Source: Bacteroidaceae bacterium | GTDB taxonomy: Bacteria; Bacteroidota; Bacteroidia; Bacteroidales; Bacteroidaceae | Assembly: GCA_017469925.1 (NCBI GenBank) | Contig: JAFUFK010000010.1 | Span: 62,001-126,000 of the forward strand | Direction: 5' to 3' | DNA length: 64,000 nt | Shown: one piece after another, positions 1 to 9,196 of the stretch | Layout: each line of letters starts with the position of its first letter | Numbering within the stretch: position 1 is the first letter of the stretch | The notes under the pieces: model-generated | Databases searched by the model: none | What the model was told of the DNA's origin: nothing | The model's input: only the letters and a program-made list of their open reading frames with translations | Position numbers and translations under genes: made by a program

Positions 1-663
1 GGCCACTCGGCCACCTACCACGCCATCATCGACGTCCTGCGCGACGACATCCGCACCTGCCGCCCCATCCGCTTCGACGGCAACGGATACTCCGACCAGT
101 GGGTCGCCGAAGCCCAGCGCCGCGGCCTCGACGTCGAAACGTCGTGCCCGAAGATATTCGACCACTACCTCCGCCCCGAAAGCGTCGCCATGTTCGAACG
201 CCTCGGCGTGATGACCCGAAAGGAACTACAGGCCCGCAACGAAGTAAAGTGGGAGACCTACACCAAGAAGATTCAGATAGAAGCCCGCGTCCTGGGCGAC
301 CTCTCGATGAACCACATCATCCCCGTCGCCACCCGCTACCAGAATCAGCTACTGGCCGGCGTAGCCCAGATGGCCGCCGTCTTCCCCGCCGACAAGGCCG
401 AACGCCTCTCCGAACGCAACCTCCGCCTCGTCGAAGAGATAGCAGAGCGCACCGCCGCCATCGAAAGCGGCGTAGAACAACTCGTCGAAGCCCGCCGCCA
501 CGCCAACAAAATCGACGATGCCCGCCAGCGCGCCATCGCCTATCACGACACCATAGAGCCACTTTTCGGCACCATCCGCTACCAGATAGACAAACTCGAA
601 CTCATCACCGACGACTCCCTCTGGCCACTGCCCAAGTACCGCGAACTGCTCTTTATCAGATAA
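1..663 (+). CDS. glnN: Type III glutamine synthetase, C-terminal part
   Basis: The reading frame is open from base 1, so the N-terminus lies outside the window. Glutamine synthetase makes glutamine from glutamate, ammonia and ATP in the cytoplasm. The 220 residues present match the C-terminal part of the GSIII family, including the blocks KWETYTKKIQIEARVL, LSMNHIIPVATRYQNQL and the end WPLPKYRELLFIR. The ATP- and glutamate-binding motifs would lie upstream. A strong hairpin follows 55 bases after the stop. Identity is very secure; only the missing N-terminus limits the call. Confidence 0.95.
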   Translation, partial: GHSATYHAIIDVLRDDIRTCRPIRFDGNGYSDQWVAEAQRRGLDVETSCPKIFDHYLRPESVAMFERLGVMTRKELQARNEVKWETYTKKIQIEARVLGDLSMNHIIPVATRYQNQLLAGVAQMAAVFPADKAERLSERNLRLVEEIAERTAAIESGVEQLVEARRHANKIDDARQRAIAYHDTIEPLFGTIRYQIDKLELITDDSLWPLPKYRELLFIR

Positions 664-717
664 CGCCGTCCGACGGGGAGGAGAGGGAAAATCCTTACAA
701 CACCTCAAAAGAACATA

Positions 718-748
718 ACACCCTGTTTCTCAACGGGAAACGGGGTGT
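718..748 (+). terminator. Hairpin terminator after glnN
   Basis: A 12-bp stem (718-729 with 737-748, one G-U pair) has a 7-base loop. It lies 55 bases after the glnN stop. The following T-run is weak, so termination efficiency is inferred. Confidence 0.7.
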
Positions 749-777
749 CTTCGTCATGCCTCCGAAGGGGGCGCCGG

Positions 778-869
778 AAGTTATGTTAACCTACGGCCCT
801 AAGTTATATTAACCGATGGCGACAAATTAATATTATCTCGGCCGATAGGTTAACATAACTTCCGGCGGC
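778..869. repeat. Dyad-repeat array A: four 23-bp tandem units
   Basis: Four contiguous 23-bp units start at 778, 801, 824 and 847. Each has an AT-rich dyad core of the form AAGTTATATTAACC and a GC-rich linker containing CGGC or GGCG. The outer units form a perfect 20-bp inverted repeat (774-793 with 846-865). The array sits between the convergent ends of glnN and the PAP2-like gene. Related arrays occur at 53466 and 61816. Function is unknown. Confidence 0.85.
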
Positions 870-881
870 AAGGTTTTTTCG

Positions 882-1639
882 TCACAGCAGGGCAGTAAAG
901 GCGAGGCCCGCAGTGCGGGTCGAAACGTCGTAGGTAGGCAGGAGGAGGAGGGCCGAATCCTTCCCCTTCTTGCGTTTGTCGAGGCCGAGCCAGCGGCGCT
1001 CGAGGGGCAGTAGCCAATAGGCGACGTGGGTGGTCAGGATGCCGGATCCGGCACCGGCGAGGACGTCGTTGAGGTAGCAGCGGTCGTTATACATCTGGAG
1101 CACGCCGACGCCCGCGGCAACGCCATAGAAGGCCATGCCCCAGCCCCAGCCGCGCTCGATGCGGGTCTGCTCGGCGGCCATAAAGGCGTTGGCGGTCTTC
1201 AGGGAGGGGAAGGCGTGGCTACCGTGGCCGTCGGGACGCGGTTCGCGGACGCAGCGACGGACAACGGGCATGGTGGCATAGAGGAGGGCGTACGAGGTGG
1301 CCTTGACGAGGAGACGGTCGGTAAGGTTGTGCTTCGGTCGGGGGCCGAGAGCCATGGTGGTCACCTGCATGGAGAGGGTGGCCCACGTCTCGACGTTGGC
1401 CTTGCGATGCGTACCACGACCGCGCTGGAAGGCATCGCGGACGTCCGTCTTCCAGTCGCAAAGGCGGGGAGCGGAGACGGCGGCAGCGCCCACGGCTATC
1501 ATCGTGGCGGGCACGACGACTTGCTGCGGACGGACGCGGAATTCGCTACGGGGCGGACGGACATCAGTGGTATCAACGTATTGCGCCCTGACTTGCCATG
1601 TGCAAGCCAAGGCGCATACGATGAATAGGAATTTCCGCA

Positions 1640-1640
<1 letters not shown>
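882..1640 (-). CDS. PAP2-superfamily protein lacking catalytic histidines
   Basis: A 252-residue protein with a signal peptide ending near AQ20 and several membrane segments. It fits the PAP2 lipid-phosphatase fold: it keeps VREPRPDG (motif 1) and the spacing of motifs 2 and 3. The expected PSGH reads PSLK (145-148), and the His of the SRx5Hx3D motif is Cys188, while Asp192 remains. Both catalytic histidines and the SR pair are therefore gone, so phosphatase activity is unlikely. Its ATG overlaps the stop of the upstream ATPase subunit K gene by one base, which suggests translational coupling. A scaffold or lipid-binding role is possible but not shown. Confidence 0.8.
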
Positions 1641-2140
<500 letters not shown>

Positions 2141-2147
2141 TTAACTC

Positions 2148-3962
2148 TTAATTTCTAAATGGGTTGTAGGTGAGACCGCCACCCTCGTAGCCGGAGTTCT
2201 TAAAGAACTCGACAAAGGTCAGTCGCATGGGGTGCACGAAGGCACCGAGCACGTTCATGAACATGTTCAGCGCATGGCCGAAGACGAAGATGAGCAGGAA
2301 TACCAGCGGGCCCAGAATAGCATGGTCGGGAGCAAAGCCCGAGGCCAGGCTGTTGAACACCGATGCCACGATGCCGCCGGAGAGCCCGAGGGCAAAGAGG
2401 CGGATGTAGGAGAGCATGTCGCCCAGCATACCCGTGGCCATGTTGTAGGCATCCCACAGGCCGAGGCCAATGTTCAGGGGCAGGGCCGTAAGGGGCTTCT
2501 TGTAGGCATCGGGGCTATTGTAGCAGAAGGCTACGACAAGGCCCGCGATGGCTACCCACTTGGTGACGGGAGCGTACTGGGGAAGGAACATGCCTGCGGC
2601 CAGGGCCAGAATGACAACCATCCAGGCCAACGTCGAGAGCGAGTAGCGGAAGCCAAGCTGGATGACCTTGTTCCACACGTGCAGACACATGGCAAAGATA
2701 ATCTGGATGAAGCCCAGGATGAGCGACAGGTTGAACATCTGGCTGTTGTCGAGCGAGACCTTGCTGCCAATCTTGTCGAAGAGGGGCACATGAAGGTCGT
2801 AGAGGTTGAACCCGAAGAAGGCACCCGACAGGAAACCGAAGACGAAGGCCGAGAGGCCCATGGTCATGAGCAGGTTGAGCGCCGAGCGCACGCCCTGGCT
2901 CATGTTCTTGATAAACATCTTGGCCAGCAGCACGGCCACGACGATGAACAGGCCGTAGCCCGAGTCGCCCAGGCAGAGACCGAAGAATACGGTGTAGAAC
3001 GGGGCGAAGAACGGCGTCAGGTCGAGTTCGTTGTACTTCGGCAGCATGTAGAGGCTGGTAATCATCTCGAAGAGGCGGAAGAAGCGGTTGTTCTTCAGAC
3101 AGATGGGGATGTCGTCATCGGGTGTTGGGTCGCTGATTTGGTACCATGCCGCATCGTCGCTGAAGGCTGTCTCAAGGGCCGGCTGCTTCGCTGCGGGAAT
3201 CCATCCGTTCAGTACCATCAAGTGGTCGCCGGCAGCGGTGTCGGTACCTTCCCGAACCGTGTCGAACTGCATCTTGGCGTTCAGCACGCGCAGGGCCTCC
3301 TCCACGTTGGGCAGTTCGCTCTGCGACACTTGGGTCAGGGCCTCGGTCTCCTGCTTCAGTTCTGCGGCCAGGGCCGTGTGTTCGGCCTGCAAACGGCTTT
3401 GAGAAACCTCGGGCAACGTCAGGCGCGTAGCTGGAATTTCGGGCACTGCTCCCTGGCTGACGAGCACGAAGTAGGTGTCCTTTTTCCCTTCGCTGACGGC
3501 CATCACGGGATATTCGGTTTGAATCTGCTTTCGGAACGTCTTGCTGGGAGCCACGTAGAACAATAGTTCGCAACCTGCGGCCGACAACTGGGCCTTGACC
3601 TGTTCGGGGTCGAAGTCGCCCCAGGGCTCCAACTGGGTCAGTTGGGCCTTTTGCTCTGCGTCGCGGCGGCGCAGTTCGGAAAGATGGTCGAAGCGGGTGG
3701 TAAGGCTGGTAAGGTCCTTAGGGTCCTTAAGGCCTTCAGAGTCTTTTGAGACTTTAGCCTGCTCCAACAGCCCCGTCATCTCCTTCTCAAGGGCGGTGAG
3801 CCGGCGAATCTCGTCCAGATATCCGGAAAGCGTCTCGGACTGCTGGGGATTGACCTCACCGGTCACCACATGCATGACACCCAGGTCCTGCAAGCGGTGG
3901 AGGAAGTCTTCGTATTCCCGGTGATAGACCAGGAACGTGAGTTTCTTCATTTTCTCTATCAT
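2148..3962 (-). CDS. ntpI: V/A-type ATPase subunit I (membrane stator)
   Basis: Subunit I is the a-subunit homologue that forms the ion half-channels and anchors the peripheral stalk. The N-terminal ~310 residues are hydrophilic and partly coiled-coil. The C-terminal half has about seven membrane segments, including the conserved stretches PFYTVFFGLCLGDSGYG and MLSYIRLFALGLSGG with its essential arginine. The 604-residue length is normal. Its ATG overlaps the end of the subunit D gene by four bases. Confidence 0.95.
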   Translation of the reverse strand: MIEKMKKLTFLVYHREYEDFLHRLQDLGVMHVVTGEVNPQQSETLSGYLDEIRRLTALEKEMTGLLEQAKVSKDSEGLKDPKDLTSLTTRFDHLSELRRRDAEQKAQLTQLEPWGDFDPEQVKAQLSAAGCELLFYVAPSKTFRKQIQTEYPVMAVSEGKKDTYFVLVSQGAVPEIPATRLTLPEVSQSRLQAEHTALAAELKQETEALTQVSQSELPNVEEALRVLNAKMQFDTVREGTDTAAGDHLMVLNGWIPAAKQPALETAFSDDAAWYQISDPTPDDDIPICLKNNRFFRLFEMITSLYMLPKYNELDLTPFFAPFYTVFFGLCLGDSGYGLFIVVAVLLAKMFIKNMSQGVRSALNLLMTMGLSAFVFGFLSGAFFGFNLYDLHVPLFDKIGSKVSLDNSQMFNLSLILGFIQIIFAMCLHVWNKVIQLGFRYSLSTLAWMVVILALAAGMFLPQYAPVTKWVAIAGLVVAFCYNSPDAYKKPLTALPLNIGLGLWDAYNMATGMLGDMLSYIRLFALGLSGGIVASVFNSLASGFAPDHAILGPLVFLLIFVFGHALNMFMNVLGAFVHPMRLTFVEFFKNSGYEGGGLTYNPFRN

Positions 3963-4591
3963 GCCGTGGCCTCCTTTCCTTGCTTTTCTTCTTCCTCAGC
4001 CTTGCGTTTCTCTTGCAGGGACTTCAGAATCTTTTGGCTGGACTTGGAGAGGTTCTCCTCGTCCTCCATGAATCGCTTAATCTTGCGCACCGCCTCCTGA
4101 AAGCCGGGTATCTGCACCTTCTCGAAGAGGTTCACCTTCTGGGTGGTCTTCTTTCGGGCGTGTTCGAGCAGTCCTGTCTTGGCCAGGACGAACTCGCGCT
4201 CGACGGCGGTCTTGGCAAGTCCCTGAAGCAGATTGATGCCGTCGAAGTACCACTTGGGCGCACTGAAGACTCCGAAGGGACGCACGGCGAGTTGGATGTT
4301 GGTGAGGATGGGGACGCGTACGCCCGCCACCTTCCGTACATCCATCTCCACGTCCCGCAGACTAACCAGCGACGCATCGAACTCGCCCCAAAGGGCGTAC
4401 ATCCGCTCGTAGCCGGCAATCTGCTGCTGGAGTTTGCGCTCAAGTTCCTCGGCCTCCTCCTTGCATTTCTTCACCTCGAGGCGCAGCGCCGTCTCCTTGC
4501 TCTTGATGATAGGCAGGGTGCGCTGGCGCATCTTGAGGTTCTTCTCAATCTGCTGGAGCGATGTCTTGTTATATTGAAACTTGATTGCCAT
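3959..4591 (-). CDS. ntpD: V/A-type ATPase subunit D (central stalk)
   Basis: A 210-residue, highly charged and mostly helical protein. Long coiled-coil regions at both ends are typical of the central shaft that turns inside the A3B3 head. It lies between subunits B (3-base gap) and I (4-base overlap), the usual order. No subunit F gene, the normal partner of D, is recognisable beside it. Confidence 0.93.
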   Translation of the reverse strand: MAIKFQYNKTSLQQIEKNLKMRQRTLPIIKSKETALRLEVKKCKEEAEELERKLQQQIAGYERMYALWGEFDASLVSLRDVEMDVRKVAGVRVPILTNIQLAVRPFGVFSAPKWYFDGINLLQGLAKTAVEREFVLAKTGLLEHARKKTTQKVNLFEKVQIPGFQEAVRKIKRFMEDEENLSKSSQKILKSLQEKRKAEEEEKQGKEATA

Positions 4592-4594
4592 TCG

Positions 4595-5917
4595 TTATTT
4601 CCAATAAACGTCGGTAAACTCTTTCTTAATGTTGACTTCCTCGAGCTTGAAGTATTTGCGGAAGAGGCTCCAGGTGACGTCGAGCATCTCCTCAGTATCG
4701 AGGTTGACGTCGATGGCCAGCAACTTCGAAGCATAGTCCTTCGCAAAGTCGAGGCAGCGGTTGTCGTAGTCGGTCAGGTCGAAACCGTTCTCCAACTTCG
4801 TCTTGGCATTGGCGGCGTCGGCGTAGAGTCGGATGGCGGCGTTCATCACCTGAGAGTGGTCCTTGCGGGTCTTTTTTCCGGCCACGAGTTGCTTCAGACG
4901 GCTGAGCGAGCGGAAGGGATCGACAACAACCTTACCCACATCAGAGTCGCGGCGCAGGTAGAGCTGACCCTCGGTGATGTAACCCGTGTTATCGGGCACG
5001 GCGTGCGTGATGTCGCCACCAGACAGCGTGGTCACGGCGATGATGGTGATGGAGCCACCGCCTGCGCTCTCGGGGAACTGCACGGCCTTCTCGTATATCT
5101 TGGCCAGGTCGCTGTAGAGCGAACCAGGCATGGAGTCCTTCGAAGGAATCTGGTCCATACGGTTCGATACGATGGAGAGTGAGTCGGCGTACGAGGTCAT
5201 GTCGGTCAGCAGGACGAGCACCGTCTCGTGCTTCTCCACGGCGAAGTACTCGGCTGCGGTCAGTGCCATATCGGGCACAAGCAGACGCTCGACGGCAGGA
5301 TCCTCCGTAGTGTTGATGAACGAAATAATGCGGTCCAGCGCACCAGCGTTAGAGAACGTGTTGCGGAAGAAGTAGTAGTCGTCGTTCGTCATACCCATAC
5401 CGCCGAGGATAATCTTGTCGGCCTTGGCACGCATGGCCACGAGGGCCATCACCTCGTTAAACGGCTGGTCGGGGTCGGCGAAGAAGGGAATCTTCTGACC
5501 CGAGACGAGCGTGTTGTTCAAGTCGATACCGGCAATACCCGTTGCGATGAGTTCGCTGGGCTGCTTACGGCGTACGGGGTTCACCGAGGGACCACCGATT
5601 TCCACTTCCTTGCCCTCAATCTCTGGCCCACCGTCGATGGGTTGGCCATAGGCATTGAAGAAACGGCCTGCCAACTGGTCGCTGACCTTCAAAGAAGGAG
5701 CCTTTCCAAGGAAGGTTACTTCGGCATTGGTGGGAATGCCACCCGTGCCCTCGAACACCTGCAGGGTGACGTCGTCGCCCATAATCTTCACCACCTGGGC
5801 CAGACGGCCGTTGATGGTGGCCAGTTCGTCGTAGCCCACGCCCTTTGCCTTCAGCGAGCAGGTGGCCTTCGTAATCTGGCTAATCTGTGTATATACTTTC
5901 TGAAATGCTGTTGCCAT
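4595..5917 (-). CDS. ntpB: V/A-type ATPase subunit B (non-catalytic head)
   Basis: A 440-residue regulatory nucleotide-binding subunit of the A3B3 head. It has the RecA-like fold seen in V-ATPase B chains, with blocks such as SELIATGIAGIDLNNTLVSG and TLSGGDITHAVPDNTGYITEG. The P-loop position reads SGQKIPFF instead of a Walker A motif, as expected for the non-catalytic subunit. It starts 5 bases after the subunit A stop. Confidence 0.95.
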   Translation of the reverse strand: MATAFQKVYTQISQITKATCSLKAKGVGYDELATINGRLAQVVKIMGDDVTLQVFEGTGGIPTNAEVTFLGKAPSLKVSDQLAGRFFNAYGQPIDGGPEIEGKEVEIGGPSVNPVRRKQPSELIATGIAGIDLNNTLVSGQKIPFFADPDQPFNEVMALVAMRAKADKIILGGMGMTNDDYYFFRNTFSNAGALDRIISFINTTEDPAVERLLVPDMALTAAEYFAVEKHETVLVLLTDMTSYADSLSIVSNRMDQIPSKDSMPGSLYSDLAKIYEKAVQFPESAGGGSITIIAVTTLSGGDITHAVPDNTGYITEGQLYLRRDSDVGKVVVDPFRSLSRLKQLVAGKKTRKDHSQVMNAAIRLYADAANAKTKLENGFDLTDYDNRCLDFAKDYASKLLAIDVNLDTEEMLDVTWSLFRKYFKLEEVNIKKEFTDVYWK

Positions 5918-5922
5918 AGTCT

Positions 5923-7668
5923 TTATGCATTAAGTTGCTCGCGGATTTGCCGGATGTAGTCGTAGTACTGTTCGCTCTTGTACTGCGAGTAGTTCATCTG
6001 CTTGCACAGGTTAATCATCTTCTTGAAATAGTCGGTAACCTCGAGGAAGGTATCGAACTGGAAGTCGTCCTTATTGCAGATTTCGGTCACCAGGTTCAGG
6101 ATTTCCTCCTGACGCTCCAGGGGCGTCACGGCGTCCACCTCATCGAAGGCATCCTGCTGGAGGATGACGTAGTCGATGATTTCCGACTTCCAGAACGTTA
6201 CGTGGTAGTCAACGGGTACTCCGTCGTCACCGAGGATGTTGATCTGCTCGGCAATCTCCTTACCGCGCTGCATACGGGTCTTCAGGGCCAGCACCTTCGG
6301 AATCCACTCTTCGTTGATATGCCCCTTGATGTACTCGGCAAATTCGGGATACTCGAGATACTTCGAGTACGAGTCGATGGGGTTCACGGCCGGGTAGCGC
6401 TTCTTGTCGGCGCGGTCCTGCTCCAGGGCGTAGAAGCAACGGGCCACCTTCTTGGTATTCTCCGTCACGGGCTCCTTCAGGTTACCGCCGGCGGGCGACA
6501 CGGTTCCGAGGAACGTTACCGAGCCCACCTCGCCGTTGCGCAGATAGACGTAACCGGCACGGCCGTAGAAGTTCGAAATCAGGGCGCCGAGGTCCATGGG
6601 GAAGGCATCGGGACCAGGCAGTTCCTCCATACGGTTCGACATCTCACGCAAGGCCTGTGCCCAACGGCTGGTTGAGTCGGCCATCAAGAGGACGCGCAGA
6701 CCCATCGAGCGATAGTACTCGGCCATCGTCATGGCTGTATAAACCGAAGCCTCACGGGCAGCCACGGGCATGTTCGACGTGTTGGCGATGATGATGGTGC
6801 GCTCCATCAGTTTGCGACCCGTGTGGGGGTCAACCAGTTCGGGGAACTCGGTGAAGATTTCCACCACCTCGTTGGCACGCTCACCGCAGGCGGCGATAAT
6901 CACGATATCGGCCTCTGCCTGCTTCGAAATGGCGTGCTGAAGCACGGTCTTACCCGTACCGAAGGGACCGGGGATGAATCCCGTACCACCCTCTACGATG
7001 GGGTTCATGGTGTCGATGGTGCGGACGCCCGTCTCCAGCAGTTTGAAGGGGCGGGGCTTCTGCTTGTAGTTCGTCATGGCGAACTTCACGGGCCAGTGCT
7101 GTACCATGTCCACCTTCACCTCCCTACCCTGCTCGTCCTCGAGCACGGCGATGGTGTCGTGAATCTTGTACTGGCCGGCAGGCACGATGCTCTTCACCGT
7201 GGCCACACCCTTCAGTTGGAAGGGTACCATGATTTTCAGCGGTTGGTGGTTTTCCTCCACCTTACCCAGCCAGTCGCTCTCCCGCACTCGGTCGCCCACC
7301 TTGGCCAGAGGCTCGAAGTCCCAGAGGCGATCGTTGTCGAGAGGCTCTGTGTACTGGCCGCGACGCAGGAAGACGCCCTCCATCTTGTCGAGGTCGTTTT
7401 GCAGACCATCGTAGTTCTTACTCAGCATGCCGGGACCGAGCTGAATCTCGAGCATGTGGCCGGTAAACTCGGCCTCTGCGCCAACCTTCAGTCCGCGGGT
7501 GCTTTCAAACACCTGTACGTACACGTCCTGGCCGATGACCTTAATCACCTCGGCCATCAGACGGTCGCCACCAGTTGTGATGTAGCATATTTCTCCCTGC
7601 ACGACGGGCCCGTCCACGCGGAGGGTCACCATGTTGGAGACTACGCCACTAACTTTTCCTTTTGTCAT
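5923..7668 (-). CDS. ntpA: V/A-type ATPase subunit A (catalytic head)
   Basis: The catalytic subunit, which couples ATP hydrolysis or synthesis to ion flow. The 581 residues include the Walker A motif GPFGTGKT (234-241), the catalytic glutamate in CGERANEVVE, and the long non-homologous insert (about residues 110-190) that separates V-type A chains from F-type beta. It is followed closely by subunit B and preceded by DUF2764. Confidence 0.96.
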   Translation of the reverse strand: MTKGKVSGVVSNMVTLRVDGPVVQGEICYITTGGDRLMAEVIKVIGQDVYVQVFESTRGLKVGAEAEFTGHMLEIQLGPGMLSKNYDGLQNDLDKMEGVFLRRGQYTEPLDNDRLWDFEPLAKVGDRVRESDWLGKVEENHQPLKIMVPFQLKGVATVKSIVPAGQYKIHDTIAVLEDEQGREVKVDMVQHWPVKFAMTNYKQKPRPFKLLETGVRTIDTMNPIVEGGTGFIPGPFGTGKTVLQHAISKQAEADIVIIAACGERANEVVEIFTEFPELVDPHTGRKLMERTIIIANTSNMPVAAREASVYTAMTMAEYYRSMGLRVLLMADSTSRWAQALREMSNRMEELPGPDAFPMDLGALISNFYGRAGYVYLRNGEVGSVTFLGTVSPAGGNLKEPVTENTKKVARCFYALEQDRADKKRYPAVNPIDSYSKYLEYPEFAEYIKGHINEEWIPKVLALKTRMQRGKEIAEQINILGDDGVPVDYHVTFWKSEIIDYVILQQDAFDEVDAVTPLERQEEILNLVTEICNKDDFQFDTFLEVTDYFKKMINLCKQMNYSQYKSEQYYDYIRQIREQLNA

Positions 7669-7687
7669 AACTATATTATGTATTTAC

Positions 7688-8533
7688 TTATTTCCTAATA
7701 AACTCGTCTGGCACCTGTGCCTCGCTGCGCAGGTCGTTGATAATCTGCTCAAACGTCTCCTTGCCCTGCTCCACATCGAGGTGGGCCCAGCGCTCCTGAA
7801 TCTCCAGGCGGCACAGATAGGCAAAGACGGCCTCCTCGGAGAAGGCATCGCCAAAGGTCTGTTCCTCAAGCCACATCCACTTCAGGGCATCCAGCATACG
7901 TTCCTTGCGCACAGGGTCGTCCTCATCGACTATCTTCATGATTTCGGGTACGTAGTCGTAGAGTGCCCCCAGGTTGAAGTCGCGTGCGTCGCTGGTGCGA
8001 AGCATGTCTGCGACCTCACCTTCGCCCTTCACGTAGTCGCTGACCTGCCATCCCTGCCGTCGGGCAATCATGGCAGTCATCAGGTTGGTGACGTCGAAGT
8101 TCATCTGGTACCAACGGCGCATGAGGTCGTTAGGACACTGCTCCGTGCAGTAGCTATAGTATCGCATCAGGACCTCGTCCTCGGGATAATAGCCCGCCTC
8201 GCCTGCCTTGGCATCGTACTCGCGCACATACTCGAGCAGGAACCGAGGATAGGGACTCGTGCCGAGGTCCACGCCACGGGCGTCGTCCATCAGTTGCAGC
8301 AGTTCGTCGCGGCCATAGTTGCCGTTCTCCTCCAGCTGGGCCTCTTCGTTACGCAGCAAGGCCACCAAGTTGCGGCAATCGTGCTGGAGGAAGAGGAAGT
8401 GGAGCAAGCGCTCGTCGTGCCGACTGATTTCGGCATGCAGGGCCTCACGCAACTGACTGATGGAGTAACCCGGCTCGGTGTCCGACAAATGGATGTCGGG
8501 CAGACCAGCCATTATGCAATAGTAGTTGGCCAT
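7688..8533 (-). CDS. DUF2764 protein of the V-ATPase operon
   Basis: A 281-residue, soluble, mostly helical acidic protein beginning MANYYCIMAGLPDI. It matches the DUF2764 family found inside Bacteroidetes V-ATPase operons, here between subunits E (2-base gap) and A (19-base gap). In other bacteria the C subunit, which links rotor and head, occupies this part of the operon. By position and helical character this protein may replace C, but that is inference. No biochemical function is known to me. Confidence 0.8.
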   Translation of the reverse strand: MANYYCIMAGLPDIHLSDTEPGYSISQLREALHAEISRHDERLLHFLFLQHDCRNLVALLRNEEAQLEENGNYGRDELLQLMDDARGVDLGTSPYPRFLLEYVREYDAKAGEAGYYPEDEVLMRYYSYCTEQCPNDLMRRWYQMNFDVTNLMTAMIARRQGWQVSDYVKGEGEVADMLRTSDARDFNLGALYDYVPEIMKIVDEDDPVRKERMLDALKWMWLEEQTFGDAFSEEAVFAYLCRLEIQERWAHLDVEQGKETFEQIINDLRSEAQVPDEFIRK

Positions 8534-8535
8534 CT

Positions 8536-9120
8536 TTAGAACAGCATATCAACGAGTTGCGGACGAAGGAAAGCCTTGAAGTAGGCCTCAAACTCTTCCT
8601 TACCGAAGTTTACCTTGTAGCTTCCGTCCTCAGGCTGGATGGTGAAGAGGCTCTCGATGCCGTTCACCTGCTCAATCTTCAGGCCCTTGTCGAGCAGCGC
8701 CTTGGCGTGCTTCATGAAGTAAGCCTTCAGGCCCTCGGCATCGGCAGTAGCAATGACGGGCTGGTCGCCAGTCCACTTCTCGGCCAGCGTAACAGCAAAC
8801 TTGCCAAGGAAATCCTTGTCGGCCGCCAGTTTCTCCACCTCACCGCTTACGACCTTATCGGTCAGCACGTTGGCCACCTCGCTCTTCAGGGCGTTCAGGG
8901 CCTGTCCGGTGTAGAGTTTCAGCTCGTTCTTCGTGTTCGTGTCCAGCTCGGCAGCCTTCTTCTTAGCCACTTGCTCGATGGTCTGGGCCTGTTCCTTGGC
9001 CTCAGCCACAATCTTCTCGGCCTGAGCCTTGGCTTCGGCTACGATGCGCTCTGCCTCCTGCTGGCCTTTCTCAACTCCCTCACGGTAAATCTTCTCGGTG
9101 AGTTCTTGAATCTTTTCCAT
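8536..9120 (-). CDS. ntpE: V/A-type ATPase subunit E (peripheral stalk)
   Basis: A 194-residue protein. Its N-terminal ~90 residues are a charged coiled coil rich in Ala, Glu and Lys (repeats such as AEAKAQAEKIVAEAKEQAQ), followed by a small globular C-terminal domain, the normal E-subunit layout. It is the first gene of the operon. A clear Bacteroidetes promoter begins about 45 bases upstream of its ATG. Confidence 0.9.
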   Translation of the reverse strand: MEKIQELTEKIYREGVEKGQQEAERIVAEAKAQAEKIVAEAKEQAQTIEQVAKKKAAELDTNTKNELKLYTGQALNALKSEVANVLTDKVVSGEVEKLAADKDFLGKFAVTLAEKWTGDQPVIATADAEGLKAYFMKHAKALLDKGLKIEQVNGIESLFTIQPEDGSYKVNFGKEEFEAYFKAFLRPQLVDMLF

Positions 9121-9163
9121 GTTGTATTTGTGATTATTTCGATATTGTATTTTTTAACGGGCG

Positions 9164-9195
9164 CAAAGATACGAAAAATATTCGGCCTGGCCAAA
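9164..9195 (-). promoter_or_regulatory. Promoter of the V-ATPase operon
   Basis: On the minus strand TTTG (9192-9195) is followed after exactly 20 bases by TATCTTTG (9164-9171). This fits the Bacteroidetes -33/-7 pattern. It lies between the end of the aldo/keto reductase gene and the subunit E start. Confidence 0.8.
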
Positions 9196-9196
9196 T

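Noticed and set aside
778-869. Dyad array considered as a CRISPR
   Set aside because: Units are contiguous with a 23-bp period; there are no ~30-bp unique spacers and no cas genes. The same holds for the other four arrays.
2232-3566. 444-codon open frame opposite ATPase subunit I
   Set aside because: Subunit I is certain on the other strand; the shadow is His/Glu/Gly-rich nonsense.
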